A model generated the notes under the pieces. That model was not told the origin of the DNA and did not search any database. It worked only from the letters and a program-made list of their open reading frames with translations. Positions 18,934 through 27,336 of a stretch of DNA of 64,000 nucleotides are shown one piece after another. Source of the stretch: CAYMUR01 sp964393615 (lineage in GTDB: Bacteria; Planctomycetota; Planctomycetia; Pirellulales; Pirellulaceae); NCBI GenBank assembly GCA_964393615.1, contig CAYMUR010000021.1, positions 1-64,000 on the forward strand, written 5' to 3'. The position numbers were made by a program, and so were the translations under genes. The first letter of the stretch is position 1. The number at the start of each line of letters is the position of its first letter.

Positions 18934-19968
18934 ATGCGTCCAAAATCGTTAATCTTAATGATCATAGCACTTGCCTGTGGATTGGTTGCATCGATCGGGA
19001 TAAGCCAGATTTTGGAAAAGCGTAGTACGGAAAAGGTGGCAGTGCAAACAGTACGGATTCTGATAGCCCAAGGCGAAATCAAAGTTGGTGAAGTCATTGA
19101 TTCACGATCCATTGCCTTGGAAAAGTGGCCCAAGAACAAAGTTCCGAGTGGAACCCTGACCAGCCTTGACGAGGTCAAGGGCCGTCGTACCCGTCAACAG
19201 ATATTTGAAGGAGAACCGATTCTGGAAGGCAAGCTGATCCGTGAAGACGAACTGGATCAGGAGGCTTCGGAACGTATTCGTTCAGGTTACCGTGCCGTGA
19301 CAGTAAAGGTGCAGGAAGACGTTGCCGTTGGTAATTTGCTCAAACCAGGTGATACGGTTGATGTTCTCGTTTTTTTGAAAAAAAACGATTCGATTCCTGG
19401 TACCATGATGAAGACCATTTTGCAAAATGTCCGGGTTTTTGCTGTCAATGATCGGATGGATCGTTTGACGAATGAAATGGGCAAAAACATCAAAGCCAAA
19501 ACAGTGACGCTGGAAGTGAAGCCCAGCCAGGTGGAATTGATTAGTTTGGCCGATTCGATCGGGCGTATACGATTGTCTTGTCGGCGCTCGGATGATATGA
19601 CCAATGAGAGTACAACCGGTGCGTCTCCTACGGACGTATATGGCTTAAACCGAAGTGGGCTAGCGGAAACAGCGGCGGGTTCATTTCCCTGGTTGAATCA
19701 ATTTTCCCCACCCCCATCTGAATCACCCTCATCTGAATCACTGCCTGCTGTTTCGGCCAATACAAGACGCTTTCCGCGGATGGAAATTCTGGAACCAAAT
19801 GGAATTCGCTATTTTGATTTTCCCGACGATGGTTCACCTCCACGTGAAGTAACGAATCAAGTTTACGGTTCAGGTTTTCGGGGAAACGATCTCCAGGAAT
19901 CGACACGACACGAGCAGTCGTTACCGATCGACACCGATAGACCAGTCACACAAATCAGCGATGGGTAA
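18934..19968 (+). CDS. cpaB: CpaB/RcpC pilus assembly protein
   Basis: About 344 residues from ATG 18934 (MRPKSLILMIIALACGLVAS); a GTG at 18910 is an in-frame alternative. An N-terminal membrane anchor is followed by an SAF-like domain (VRILIAQGEIKVGEVIDSRS) and the RcpC/CpaB module (RIRSGYRAVTVKVQEDVAVG, LLKPGDTVDVLVFL). The last ~110 residues are a low-complexity Ser/Pro tail (PPPSESPSSESLP) with a phosphorylatable look, common in planctomycete versions. The protein is thought to sit in the periplasm with the secretin and to bind cell wall. Confidence 0.88.
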   Translation: MRPKSLILMIIALACGLVASIGISQILEKRSTEKVAVQTVRILIAQGEIKVGEVIDSRSIALEKWPKNKVPSGTLTSLDEVKGRRTRQQIFEGEPILEGKLIREDELDQEASERIRSGYRAVTVKVQEDVAVGNLLKPGDTVDVLVFLKKNDSIPGTMMKTILQNVRVFAVNDRMDRLTNEMGKNIKAKTVTLEVKPSQVELISLADSIGRIRLSCRRSDDMTNESTTGASPTDVYGLNRSGLAETAAGSFPWLNQFSPPPSESPSSESLPAVSANTRRFPRMEILEPNGIRYFDFPDDGSPPREVTNQVYGSGFRGNDLQESTRHEQSLPIDTDRPVTQISDG

Positions 19969-20096
19969 CAAACGAATAAACATGTGAATGACGAGTTTCC
20001 GGCATCGTTGAAAAATATGTGCGGACGGAAAAAACCAAGATGAACACAGGTTAGTGTACAAGTAGGTCTCTCACTCTTTTCTGAGGAAGGACTCGG

Positions 20097-21779
20097 ATGT
20101 CTCTCCGCTCTCGGGTTGTACCATCAGTATGGTTTTCATGTTTGCTGTTTGTCAGTGTATTCCTTTGGGTATGTTCGACCGAATCTGGGGAGTTAGGCCA
20201 AAATTCATTGCATTATCATGTGCGGAACGTTTCACAACGCTTGGAGATTATCGTAAATTCGAGTCGTATTCTCACGATGGAAGGTGATGTCCCACGGGCC
20301 CAGGTCAACAACCCAGAGATTGTCAGGCTGACACCTTTGGCAGCAAATAAAATCCAAGTAGCTGGTCTCAAGCCTGGGGTCACTCAGGTTAATTTGTTCG
20401 ACGATAACGAAAACATCTATACCGTCGATCTGGTTGTCATTGGGGATGCTAGAGAATTGGATATGGTGCTCAAGGCTACGTTTCCCGAAGCTACCTTGCG
20501 CGTCCGGCCTATGAATAGCAGTGTATTGATTGAGGGAGAAATACCTCGGCCTGAATTGACCAGCCGCATAATCGCTATCGCAGAGGATTACTATCCCAAA
20601 GTCATCTCCAACATGACCGTAGCGGGTGTCCAGACGGTGTTGTTGCATGTCAAAGTGATGGAGGTTTCACGGACAAAACTACGTAAACTAGGCATCGATT
20701 GGAATTACATTTGGGGCCAAGGCTTTTTTGTCCAGGGTGCTAGTGGTTTGATCAACTTGCCGGGTTCTGCCAGTGGGTTTGCAGCGGGTGGTCGTGATAC
20801 GCTTCGTTTTGGACTGACCGAAGGAGCCAATACGTTTACTGGTCTGATCGAAGCGCTTCGTCAGAACAATTTGGTGAAAATCTTGTCAGAGCCGACGCTG
20901 GTGACCATGAGCGGCAGACCAGCCAGTTTTCTGGTCGGTGGTGAATTTCCCATTCTCGTTCCGTCTGGCATTGCCACGGCTACGATCGAGTTCAAGGAGT
21001 TTGGAACGCGTGTCGATTTTGTACCGATTGTATTAGGCGATAGACGCCTCCGACTAGAAGTACGTCCTGTAATCAGCGAAATCGATGAATCACGAAGTGT
21101 GACCGTCGATTCGATCACTGTTCCTGGTGTGAGAACTCGTAAAGTGGATACGGGGGTAGAAATGGAAGTCGGTCAAACACTTGCATTGGCTGGATTGCTA
21201 CAAGAACGTACCGAGATGGAGAACAAGGGCGTTCCGTGGATTTCTGACGTCCCTTTTCTGGGAGCCCCTTTTCGACGAGTAGAAGAACAAGTTAACGAAA
21301 TCGAATTACTCATCATGGTTACACCAGAAATTGTTGATGCCATGGATTCCCACCAGTTACCCCCTTACGGTCCTGGCGAAGGGACCGCCTCGCCTGACGA
21401 CGGGGAATTCTACGGTAAAGGCTATCACGAAGTTCCCCACGATGGTGTGGAAGGAAGATGTACTGCATGCCACAGTAGGGCGGAGGGTTCGGTGGAGACG
21501 GGCGCGGAGAACTCTGGATTGTTCCATGAAGATGTAACCTCCGCCAAGGAACATCCACCGCAGAAGAGACTTTCTCCAGCGAAGCCACGGTTGGACTCCA
21601 CCGCGTCGGCATTATCACCAAGTTCAGCCTATTACCAAATCACTGACCTGAAACAAACGGACGAGCCGGACCTGGAGAATCATTGTAATGCTTTAACCTC
21701 ACCGGTGCGAAATAGTGCTTCCGAGACGCCTGTTGAACCTGTCGCGTTCGAGTCATTGCGGTTGAAGTCGTATGAATAA
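20097..21779 (+). CDS. cpaC: CpaC/RcpA secretin
   Basis: 560 residues. Signal peptide (VWFSCLLFVSVFLWVCS), N-terminal N0/BON-like part (SSRILTMEGDVPRAQVNNPE), then the secretin core (VQTVLLHVKVMEVSRTKLRK; LVKILSEPTLVTMSGRPASF; GVRTRKVDTGVEMEVGQTLA; PWISDVPFLGAPFRR; ELLIMVTPEIVDAM). It forms the outer-membrane channel for the Flp pilus. The last ~150 residues are an extra tail, proline- and serine-rich, with GRCTACHSRAEG: a CxxCH motif near residue 461. The tail is typical of planctomycete secretins in position, which often hold cysteine pairs; heme or metal binding is unproven. Confidence 0.92.
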   Translation: MSLRSRVVPSVWFSCLLFVSVFLWVCSTESGELGQNSLHYHVRNVSQRLEIIVNSSRILTMEGDVPRAQVNNPEIVRLTPLAANKIQVAGLKPGVTQVNLFDDNENIYTVDLVVIGDARELDMVLKATFPEATLRVRPMNSSVLIEGEIPRPELTSRIIAIAEDYYPKVISNMTVAGVQTVLLHVKVMEVSRTKLRKLGIDWNYIWGQGFFVQGASGLINLPGSASGFAAGGRDTLRFGLTEGANTFTGLIEALRQNNLVKILSEPTLVTMSGRPASFLVGGEFPILVPSGIATATIEFKEFGTRVDFVPIVLGDRRLRLEVRPVISEIDESRSVTVDSITVPGVRTRKVDTGVEMEVGQTLALAGLLQERTEMENKGVPWISDVPFLGAPFRRVEEQVNEIELLIMVTPEIVDAMDSHQLPPYGPGEGTASPDDGEFYGKGYHEVPHDGVEGRCTACHSRAEGSVETGAENSGLFHEDVTSAKEHPPQKRLSPAKPRLDSTASALSPSSAYYQITDLKQTDEPDLENHCNALTSPVRNSASETPVEPVAFESLRLKSYE

Positions 21780-21981
21780 ACATTCTCGTTATGGAACGGT
21801 TGTTCTGAATGGCGCGGCCCGTTTTTGTAGCTGTCGACCCAATAGTTCTATTTCCTATAAGTAGATTCGGAAGGCATGAATTCTTACTGAGACTTGTCGT
21901 CCCATACTCGAAGTACAATGCACAGCAAACACTGTACAAGTATCTGAGATCCCTCGTCAGTCACAAGATAACGATAATACG

Positions 21982-23193
21982 ATGAATAACGTTCTTCGAA
22001 TAGCCATTGTTGATCCCGATGATGTATCACGTGAATCTCTTAAGAATCTAATTCTTGGGATGACTACGATTTGGCTAGAGGCCGAATGTTCGCGTTACGA
22101 ATTTTTTTCTGACGTCATCGATCAGACTAATTCCGATATTGGCATCGTCGTCATGGACAAGGACGTTGATGAAGCGATCAGGCTAGTCGAACAGTTAAAA
22201 CAGAAGGCACCAGAGTGCAGTGTCCTGGTTATTAGCCGTAGGGGTGACGGAGATATTATACTACGGGCGATGCGTGCTGGAGCGATAGAATTTCTCACGC
22301 AACCTGTCCAAATTCAGGACGCTGTCAATGCAATTCAACGAATCAGTGAAGTGAAGTATGGAGGTCAGCGAGGTCATTCGCGTGGTGGTACGGCCATCGC
22401 CGTGGCAGGTGCCAATGGTGGGGTAGGGACGACGAGCGTTGCGGTGAATCTTGGTTGCGCATTGGCTGCTGATCCTGATAATTCAGTGATCTTGATTGAC
22501 CTTGATATGTCCGTAGGGGATGCTGATGTTTGTCTGGATATCATTCCGGAATACACATTGGGTGATGTGGTTCAGAATATTTCACGCCTCGACTTTGCAC
22601 TGTTAAAAAAATCGTTGGCAAAGCATGATTCCGGATTGTACTTGTTGCCGCGTCCAGCCCAGCTGCAGGATGCGGAACTGATTACACCAGACAGGGTTCA
22701 ACGAGTGATTGGATTGCTCAAAGCTACCTTTTCACATCTTATTTTTGATTTATCGAAGAGTTTCAACAGTATCGATCGGGAAGCCGTTCAGGCAGCTGAG
22801 CATGTCATGCTCGTTAGCCAGCTAGATCTTCCTTGCCTGAGAAACGTGGTGCTCCTCATGACGTCATTCGAAGAAACGGAAGGCCTGACAGACAAAGTGA
22901 AGATAGTCGTCAATCGGATTGGCTTGGAAAACCACATTAGCCTTAAGAAAGCTCAAGAAACAATCGGCCGGGATGTGTTTTGGCAGTTACCGAATGACAG
23001 TCGTGTCATGTCGGAAGTTCGCAACAATGGAATTCCGCTTATGGAATTTGCGCCCAAGGCTGGCATTACACAATCTTTTGGCATGCTCTGCGACGCAATC
23101 AATGGCAATGCGCCTCATGACGGAGGCCTAGCCGGATTGTCCTCTGCCAGCCGCTGGCTCCAATTTCTGAGAAAGAAAAACCAGTCTCACTGA
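21982..23193 (+). CDS. cpaE: CpaE/TadZ receiver-ATPase-like localisation protein
   Basis: 403 residues. Residues ~1-125 form an atypical receiver domain (VDPDDVSRESL ... GIVVMDKD). Residues ~130-390 form a MinD/ParA-type ATPase domain. The P-loop reads VAGANGGVGTTSVAVNLG, which lacks both Walker lysines; ILIDLDMSVGDADVCLDI is the switch/Walker B region. CpaE/TadZ proteins place the Tad machine at a site in the cell, and many members lack canonical ATPase residues. It probably acts as a scaffold. The start ATG follows a 200-base space after cpaC. Confidence 0.88.
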   Translation: MNNVLRIAIVDPDDVSRESLKNLILGMTTIWLEAECSRYEFFSDVIDQTNSDIGIVVMDKDVDEAIRLVEQLKQKAPECSVLVISRRGDGDIILRAMRAGAIEFLTQPVQIQDAVNAIQRISEVKYGGQRGHSRGGTAIAVAGANGGVGTTSVAVNLGCALAADPDNSVILIDLDMSVGDADVCLDIIPEYTLGDVVQNISRLDFALLKKSLAKHDSGLYLLPRPAQLQDAELITPDRVQRVIGLLKATFSHLIFDLSKSFNSIDREAVQAAEHVMLVSQLDLPCLRNVVLLMTSFEETEGLTDKVKIVVNRIGLENHISLKKAQETIGRDVFWQLPNDSRVMSEVRNNGIPLMEFAPKAGITQSFGMLCDAINGNAPHDGGLAGLSSASRWLQFLRKKNQSH

Positions 23194-23413
23194 ATAGCAA
23201 GCTGGCATAACGGTTAGACCTCCTATAACTGGCTCTTCCGTGGTTTTCTGTACCACCATTTTATCAGGGAAAAGTCAGTATTCTATAAGCTATGTTTCGA
23301 ATAGAGTTTGGNNNNNNNNNNTTTGAATCTCGCTCGCCGTTGAGCGGTGGGTAGGACATATCACCCGCTTCCAGGTGAGTCAATCCATTACCAGATAAAG
23401 TGCTATTGACGAC
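23194..23413 (+). other. Intergenic stretch with assembly gap (10 N at 23313-23322)
   Basis: 220 bases with a 10-N run. No gene is seen. The N count is likely a fixed placeholder, so true spacing is unknown. Confidence 0.6.
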
Positions 23414-24736
23414 GTGAACACATTCGTACCAGCAACTCAGAACAGTGACGCGAAAGACGCGAATTTTGAAAATCTGAAACGCAAGATCCATACGAAACTT
23501 GTGGATAAGATTGACTTGGCACGTGTCGGCGAATTAGAGGGTGACATCCTACGCCGTGAAATCCGTCTAGTGGTCGAGCACTTGTGCGATTCTGAAGATA
23601 CCTTGCTCAATCGCAACGAGCGTGGACAGTTAATTGAAGAAGTACTCGACGAAACATTTGGACTGGGTCCGCTCGAGTTGTTACTAAAGGATACGACTGT
23701 TAGTGATATTCTGATCAATGGCCCCAAGCAGATTTATGTGGAACGCCAGGGGAAAATGGAAAAGACGAATGTCCAATTTCGGGATAATTCACATTTGTTA
23801 CAAATCATTGACAGGATCGTATCCAAGGTGGGCCGACGTGTCGACGAAGTGTGTCCCATGGTCGATGCACGGTTGCCGGACGGTTCACGTGTCAACGCGA
23901 TCATTCCGCCGTTAGCCTTGGATGGGGCGGCGGTATCTATTCGCCGATTTGGGTCCAATCCATTGAGATTAGAAGACCTTTTGAATTTTCGAGCCTTTAC
24001 GCCTGAAATGGCAATGTTATTAGAAGGTAGCACCAAAGCTCGACTGAATATGATTATTGCAGGTGGTACTGGATCAGGAAAAACGACACTTTTGAATACA
24101 CTTTCAAGTTTTATTAGTAATGCTGACCGTATTGTCACGATCGAAGATGCTGCCGAATTACAACTTCAGCAGGATCATGTTGTACGGCTGGAAACGCGTC
24201 CGCCGAATATCGAAGGAAAAGGTGTCATTACGGCGACAGATCTAGTCAAAAATTCGCTGAGGATGAGACCCGAACGAATCATTATTGGTGAGTGCCGCGG
24301 TCCGGAAACCCTGGATATGTTACAGGCGATGAACACTGGTCATGAAGGATCATTGACAACGATTCATGCCAATACGCCACGGGATGCAATCGCCCGTATT
24401 GAAACCATGATTATGATGGCTGGCTTTGAACTACCCATCAAAGCGATGCGTCAACAAATTGCCAGTGCTGTTGATCTGGTCATTCAAGTCAATCGTTTGC
24501 AGGGAGGTATTCGAAGAATCACTCATATCACTGAAGTGGTTGGTATGGAACAAGATACTATCGTGATGCAGGATATCTATCGTTATGTTCCAGCAGGAGT
24601 CGATGACACAGGACGGTGTATTGGTGACTTCGTGGCGACTGGAATTCGTCCATCGTTTATGGACCGCCTAGAGTCGGCTGGAGTGCAGTTGCCTGCCAGC
24701 GCATTTCGGGAGCGGACGATGTTGATAGACAGATGA
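23414..24736 (+). CDS. cpaF: CpaF/TadA secretion ATPase
   Basis: 440 residues, GTG start at 23414. N-terminal domain (LARVGELEGDILRREIRLVV ... FGLGPLELLLKDTTVSDILI) then the VirB11/GspE core: Walker A IIAGGTGSGKTTLLNTLS, Asp box IVTIEDAAELQLQQDHVVRL, Walker B LRMRPERIIIGECRGPETLD, His box GHEGSLTTIHANTPRDAI. It powers Flp assembly at the inner membrane. The start lacks a clear ribosome site; the upstream region contains the 10-N gap, so the 5' end deserves caution. Confidence 0.94.
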   Translation: MNTFVPATQNSDAKDANFENLKRKIHTKLVDKIDLARVGELEGDILRREIRLVVEHLCDSEDTLLNRNERGQLIEEVLDETFGLGPLELLLKDTTVSDILINGPKQIYVERQGKMEKTNVQFRDNSHLLQIIDRIVSKVGRRVDEVCPMVDARLPDGSRVNAIIPPLALDGAAVSIRRFGSNPLRLEDLLNFRAFTPEMAMLLEGSTKARLNMIIAGGTGSGKTTLLNTLSSFISNADRIVTIEDAAELQLQQDHVVRLETRPPNIEGKGVITATDLVKNSLRMRPERIIIGECRGPETLDMLQAMNTGHEGSLTTIHANTPRDAIARIETMIMMAGFELPIKAMRQQIASAVDLVIQVNRLQGGIRRITHITEVVGMEQDTIVMQDIYRYVPAGVDDTGRCIGDFVATGIRPSFMDRLESAGVQLPASAFRERTMLIDR

Positions 24737-24832
24737 TGTTGTCGTTAGCAATATCTGTCGAGACAAAATATTACTAACAGGGCGAATTCGGGCTCCGAAT
24801 GTTTTGACACGATAGAGGCTGTTGTCAGGTCG

Positions 24833-25804
24833 ATGGTTATTACACTTGTTATGATTGCCGCATTCATTGGTGTTGCCACGTTGATAGGTGGTGTCGCCTA
24901 TATGTTTAACGGTATGGCAGACAATCCAGTCGAAGAACGTCTGGAGATGCTAACCTGTGGCAGTTCCGTGCGTAAGAACGAAGGTACAAGTCGTGAAGAC
25001 AGTTTGTTAGCACATGCGATCGACCGTGACCAGACAACTTTCCTGGAAACGTTTGTATCACGTTTTTTGAATTTAAGGCTCTTTCTAGACCAAGCGAATA
25101 TTCATTTACGACCTTCCCATTTCATCCTGCTTTCGTTTGCCTTGATGCTGACTGGCGGTTGTGCAGCAATTGTGGCTAGTTTGCATCCGTTGTTGGTACC
25201 GATGATTACACTCCTGGCGGGTGCGATACCGTTTGCGTGGTGTTTTTTTAAACGAAAGAAGCGATTTCTGGATTTTCAGAAACAACTGCCGGATGCCCTG
25301 GAATTAATTGGCCGAGCTTTGCGGGCTGGACATAGCCTTACGGCAGGAGTGAAACTTGTTGCCGACGAGATGCCAGCACCGCTGGGGAGCGAATTCAGAC
25401 GTGTTTACGAAGAACAAAATTTAGGTGTGCCACTGCAAGAGTCTCTCGATTCGATGTCTAATCGAATTCCTAATCTTGACTTACGGTTTTTTACAACCGC
25501 CGTCATTTTACAACGCCTGACGGGTGGTGATTTGGCTGAGATTCTCGACAAAATCGGCCGGTTAATTCGAGAACGTTTTCGAATATGGGGTTCTATTCAA
25601 GCCTTGACAGGCGAAGGCCGTATTTCGGGCCTAGTTTTGTTAGGCCTGCCCCCCGTGCTATTTTGCGTGATCTTTTATCTCAATCCAGCATACATTGAAA
25701 TTCTATTTACCGATCCGCTGGGTACCTGGATGCTAAGTGCCACGATCGCACTTCAATTGGTAGGTGCTCTGGTGATTCGAAAAATCATTAACATCAAAGT
25801 GTAA
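24833..25804 (+). CDS. tadB: TadB inner-membrane platform protein
   Basis: 323 residues. T2SSF domain at about 150-290 (LPDALELIGRALRAGHSLTA; LGVPLQESLDSMSNRIPNLD; ILDKIGRLIRERFRIWGSI) with a first membrane helix at the N-terminus and others at ~95-140 and near the end. TadB pairs with TadC to form the platform on which CpaF acts. It overlaps nothing and is followed by tadC five bases later. Confidence 0.92.
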   Translation: MVITLVMIAAFIGVATLIGGVAYMFNGMADNPVEERLEMLTCGSSVRKNEGTSREDSLLAHAIDRDQTTFLETFVSRFLNLRLFLDQANIHLRPSHFILLSFALMLTGGCAAIVASLHPLLVPMITLLAGAIPFAWCFFKRKKRFLDFQKQLPDALELIGRALRAGHSLTAGVKLVADEMPAPLGSEFRRVYEEQNLGVPLQESLDSMSNRIPNLDLRFFTTAVILQRLTGGDLAEILDKIGRLIRERFRIWGSIQALTGEGRISGLVLLGLPPVLFCVIFYLNPAYIEILFTDPLGTWMLSATIALQLVGALVIRKIINIKV

Positions 25805-25809
25805 TTGAA

Positions 25810-26784
25810 TTGAAAATGATTCTTGCCGTGGTAGATTTTCAGACGTTACTTCCGTTTGCACTATTTGGAGGTGTGACTGCTGGTGTCATGTTTGCGTTGG
25901 AATATGTGCTGACTAGTAGAGCGCGGTCCAATGAACGTCTTGACTTGTTGAGTACTGTGCGGCATCGGTTTGGCAATTCCTCGTCCAGTTCCCTTCCAGA
26001 AAAAACTGTATCCAAGGTCATTCAAAAAGCGACGCCCAATCTGGCTAAACCACTCCAACCGAAAAGTCCCGAAGAAGTATGCCAGCTGCGTGATCGGTTG
26101 AATTATGCAGGAATTCGTGGTGAAAATGCTGTCACCGTGCTATTGAGTATGAAGGTGATTGGATTGATGCTGGGCCTGATCCTGGGGGGGGGATGTTTGC
26201 TCTTTGTGTCAGGGATTACACAACAAGCATTGACGGTAGCGATCGTTGCCGGCGGAATCCTATTCTATTTACCGGACATAATTTTGAAATATTTCACACG
26301 CCGGCGCCAGCAGGCTATCTTTCTGGGACTGCCTGATGCGTTGGATTTGCTGGTTGTTTGTGTGGAGGCCGGTCTCGGATTGGATCACGCGATGCGGAAA
26401 GTTGCGGCCGAAGTACAGGCATCACATCCCATCATTGCTGATGAGTTTGCCTTATGCAATCTACAGCTACAGATGGGTCGAAGTCGTAACGAAGTGTTAC
26501 ATGAACTTGGCTGCCGCACCGGAGTGGATGACCTGCGTAGTCTGGCATCGATCTTGATTCAAGCGGATAAGTTTGGATCGAGTATCGCGCAGGCACTTCG
26601 TGTGCAGAGCGATTCAATGCGGACCCGTCGTGCTCAGTTGGCAGAAGAAAAAGCCGCCAAAACAGCAGTCAAGTTAATTTTTCCACTGGTCCTTTTTATC
26701 TTTCCTGGAATCTTTGTTGTCCTTGTCGGACCTGCAGCGATTACCATGTTGCGCCAAATGTTGCCGATGATGAGTGGTAGTTAA
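25810..26784 (+). CDS. tadC: TadC inner-membrane platform protein
   Basis: 324 residues from a TTG at 25810; ATG at 25816 is an equal alternative. T2SSF domain with LPDALDLLVVCVEAGLGLDH, VLHELGCRTGVDDLRSLASI and FGSSIAQALRVQSDSMRTRR. Membrane segments flank it (LLPFALFGGVTAGVMFAL; VIGLMLGLILGGGCLLF; FPLVLFIFPGIFVVLVGPA). The usual TadD, TadE, TadF and TadG genes do not follow, so the locus ends here with a minimal set and the pseudopilins must be elsewhere or absent. Confidence 0.92.
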   Translation: MKMILAVVDFQTLLPFALFGGVTAGVMFALEYVLTSRARSNERLDLLSTVRHRFGNSSSSSLPEKTVSKVIQKATPNLAKPLQPKSPEEVCQLRDRLNYAGIRGENAVTVLLSMKVIGLMLGLILGGGCLLFVSGITQQALTVAIVAGGILFYLPDIILKYFTRRRQQAIFLGLPDALDLLVVCVEAGLGLDHAMRKVAAEVQASHPIIADEFALCNLQLQMGRSRNEVLHELGCRTGVDDLRSLASILIQADKFGSSIAQALRVQSDSMRTRRAQLAEEKAAKTAVKLIFPLVLFIFPGIFVVLVGPAAITMLRQMLPMMSGS

Positions 26785-26841
26785 CGGCATTTAAAAGATG
26801 AGCTACGTATCGTTGGGCTCCGTTGCCGTCGCTGATGGTCT

Positions 26842-27141
26842 CTATGAATTTCTGGGTACGGCTATCATTTCATCGGTTGCTGACTGAAGTGATTCTGGCT
26901 TGGTGTTGCGCAAGAGATTTGGCTTTTCGGCTCGTACGATTGCTGCCGCCAATGTTTTGTGGTTGTGCCAGTCCGCTAGGTCAAAGCTGCGGATGTCGAC
27001 GTAAGTCTCATTTAATCCGGATGAAATTTTGGGGATAAAATGAACTCCATCTTCGGCACGCACAACATGGTAATTGAGAGCCGTGTGATGTCCGACCACG
27101 CCCAACGCAATGCCCAAAATGAAATAAAAAATACGATTCAT
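26842..27141 (-). CDS. Conserved planctomycete membrane-anchored protein, 99 aa
   Basis: From ATG 27141 (GAAGG eight bases upstream): MNRIFYFILGIALGVVGHHT then ALNYHVVRAEDGVHFIPKIS. An N-terminal helix anchors the protein, followed by a soluble region (TYVDIRSFDLADWHNHKTLA) and AAAIVRAEKPNLL. I recall similar small proteins (NYHVVRADDG.H.IPK) in other planctomycetes, without assigned function. It is convergent with tadC and divergent from the large fusion gene. Confidence 0.75.
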   Translation of the reverse strand: MNRIFYFILGIALGVVGHHTALNYHVVRAEDGVHFIPKISSGLNETYVDIRSFDLADWHNHKTLAAAIVRAEKPNLLRNTKPESLQSATDEMIAVPRNS

Positions 27142-27336
27142 AACAAGCCTTCTCTGTTGACCTATCCAGGTGTTTACAGCAAAAATGTAACCTCTGGGTG
27201 GAATATGGTTCAAGACATGTTTGTTTTCAGTGGCGACGAGGCAGGTTGCTAGCGATACGAACTCAGAACTACGAAGCTGGTTTGTAAAACAATCTTTGGG
27301 TTTAATGTATGCTGCTTTAATGACAACGAATTTCGC

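Noticed and set aside
23323..23340. tRNA T-loop-like TTTGAATC next to an N gap
   Set aside because: No acceptor, D or anticodon stems can be formed around it.
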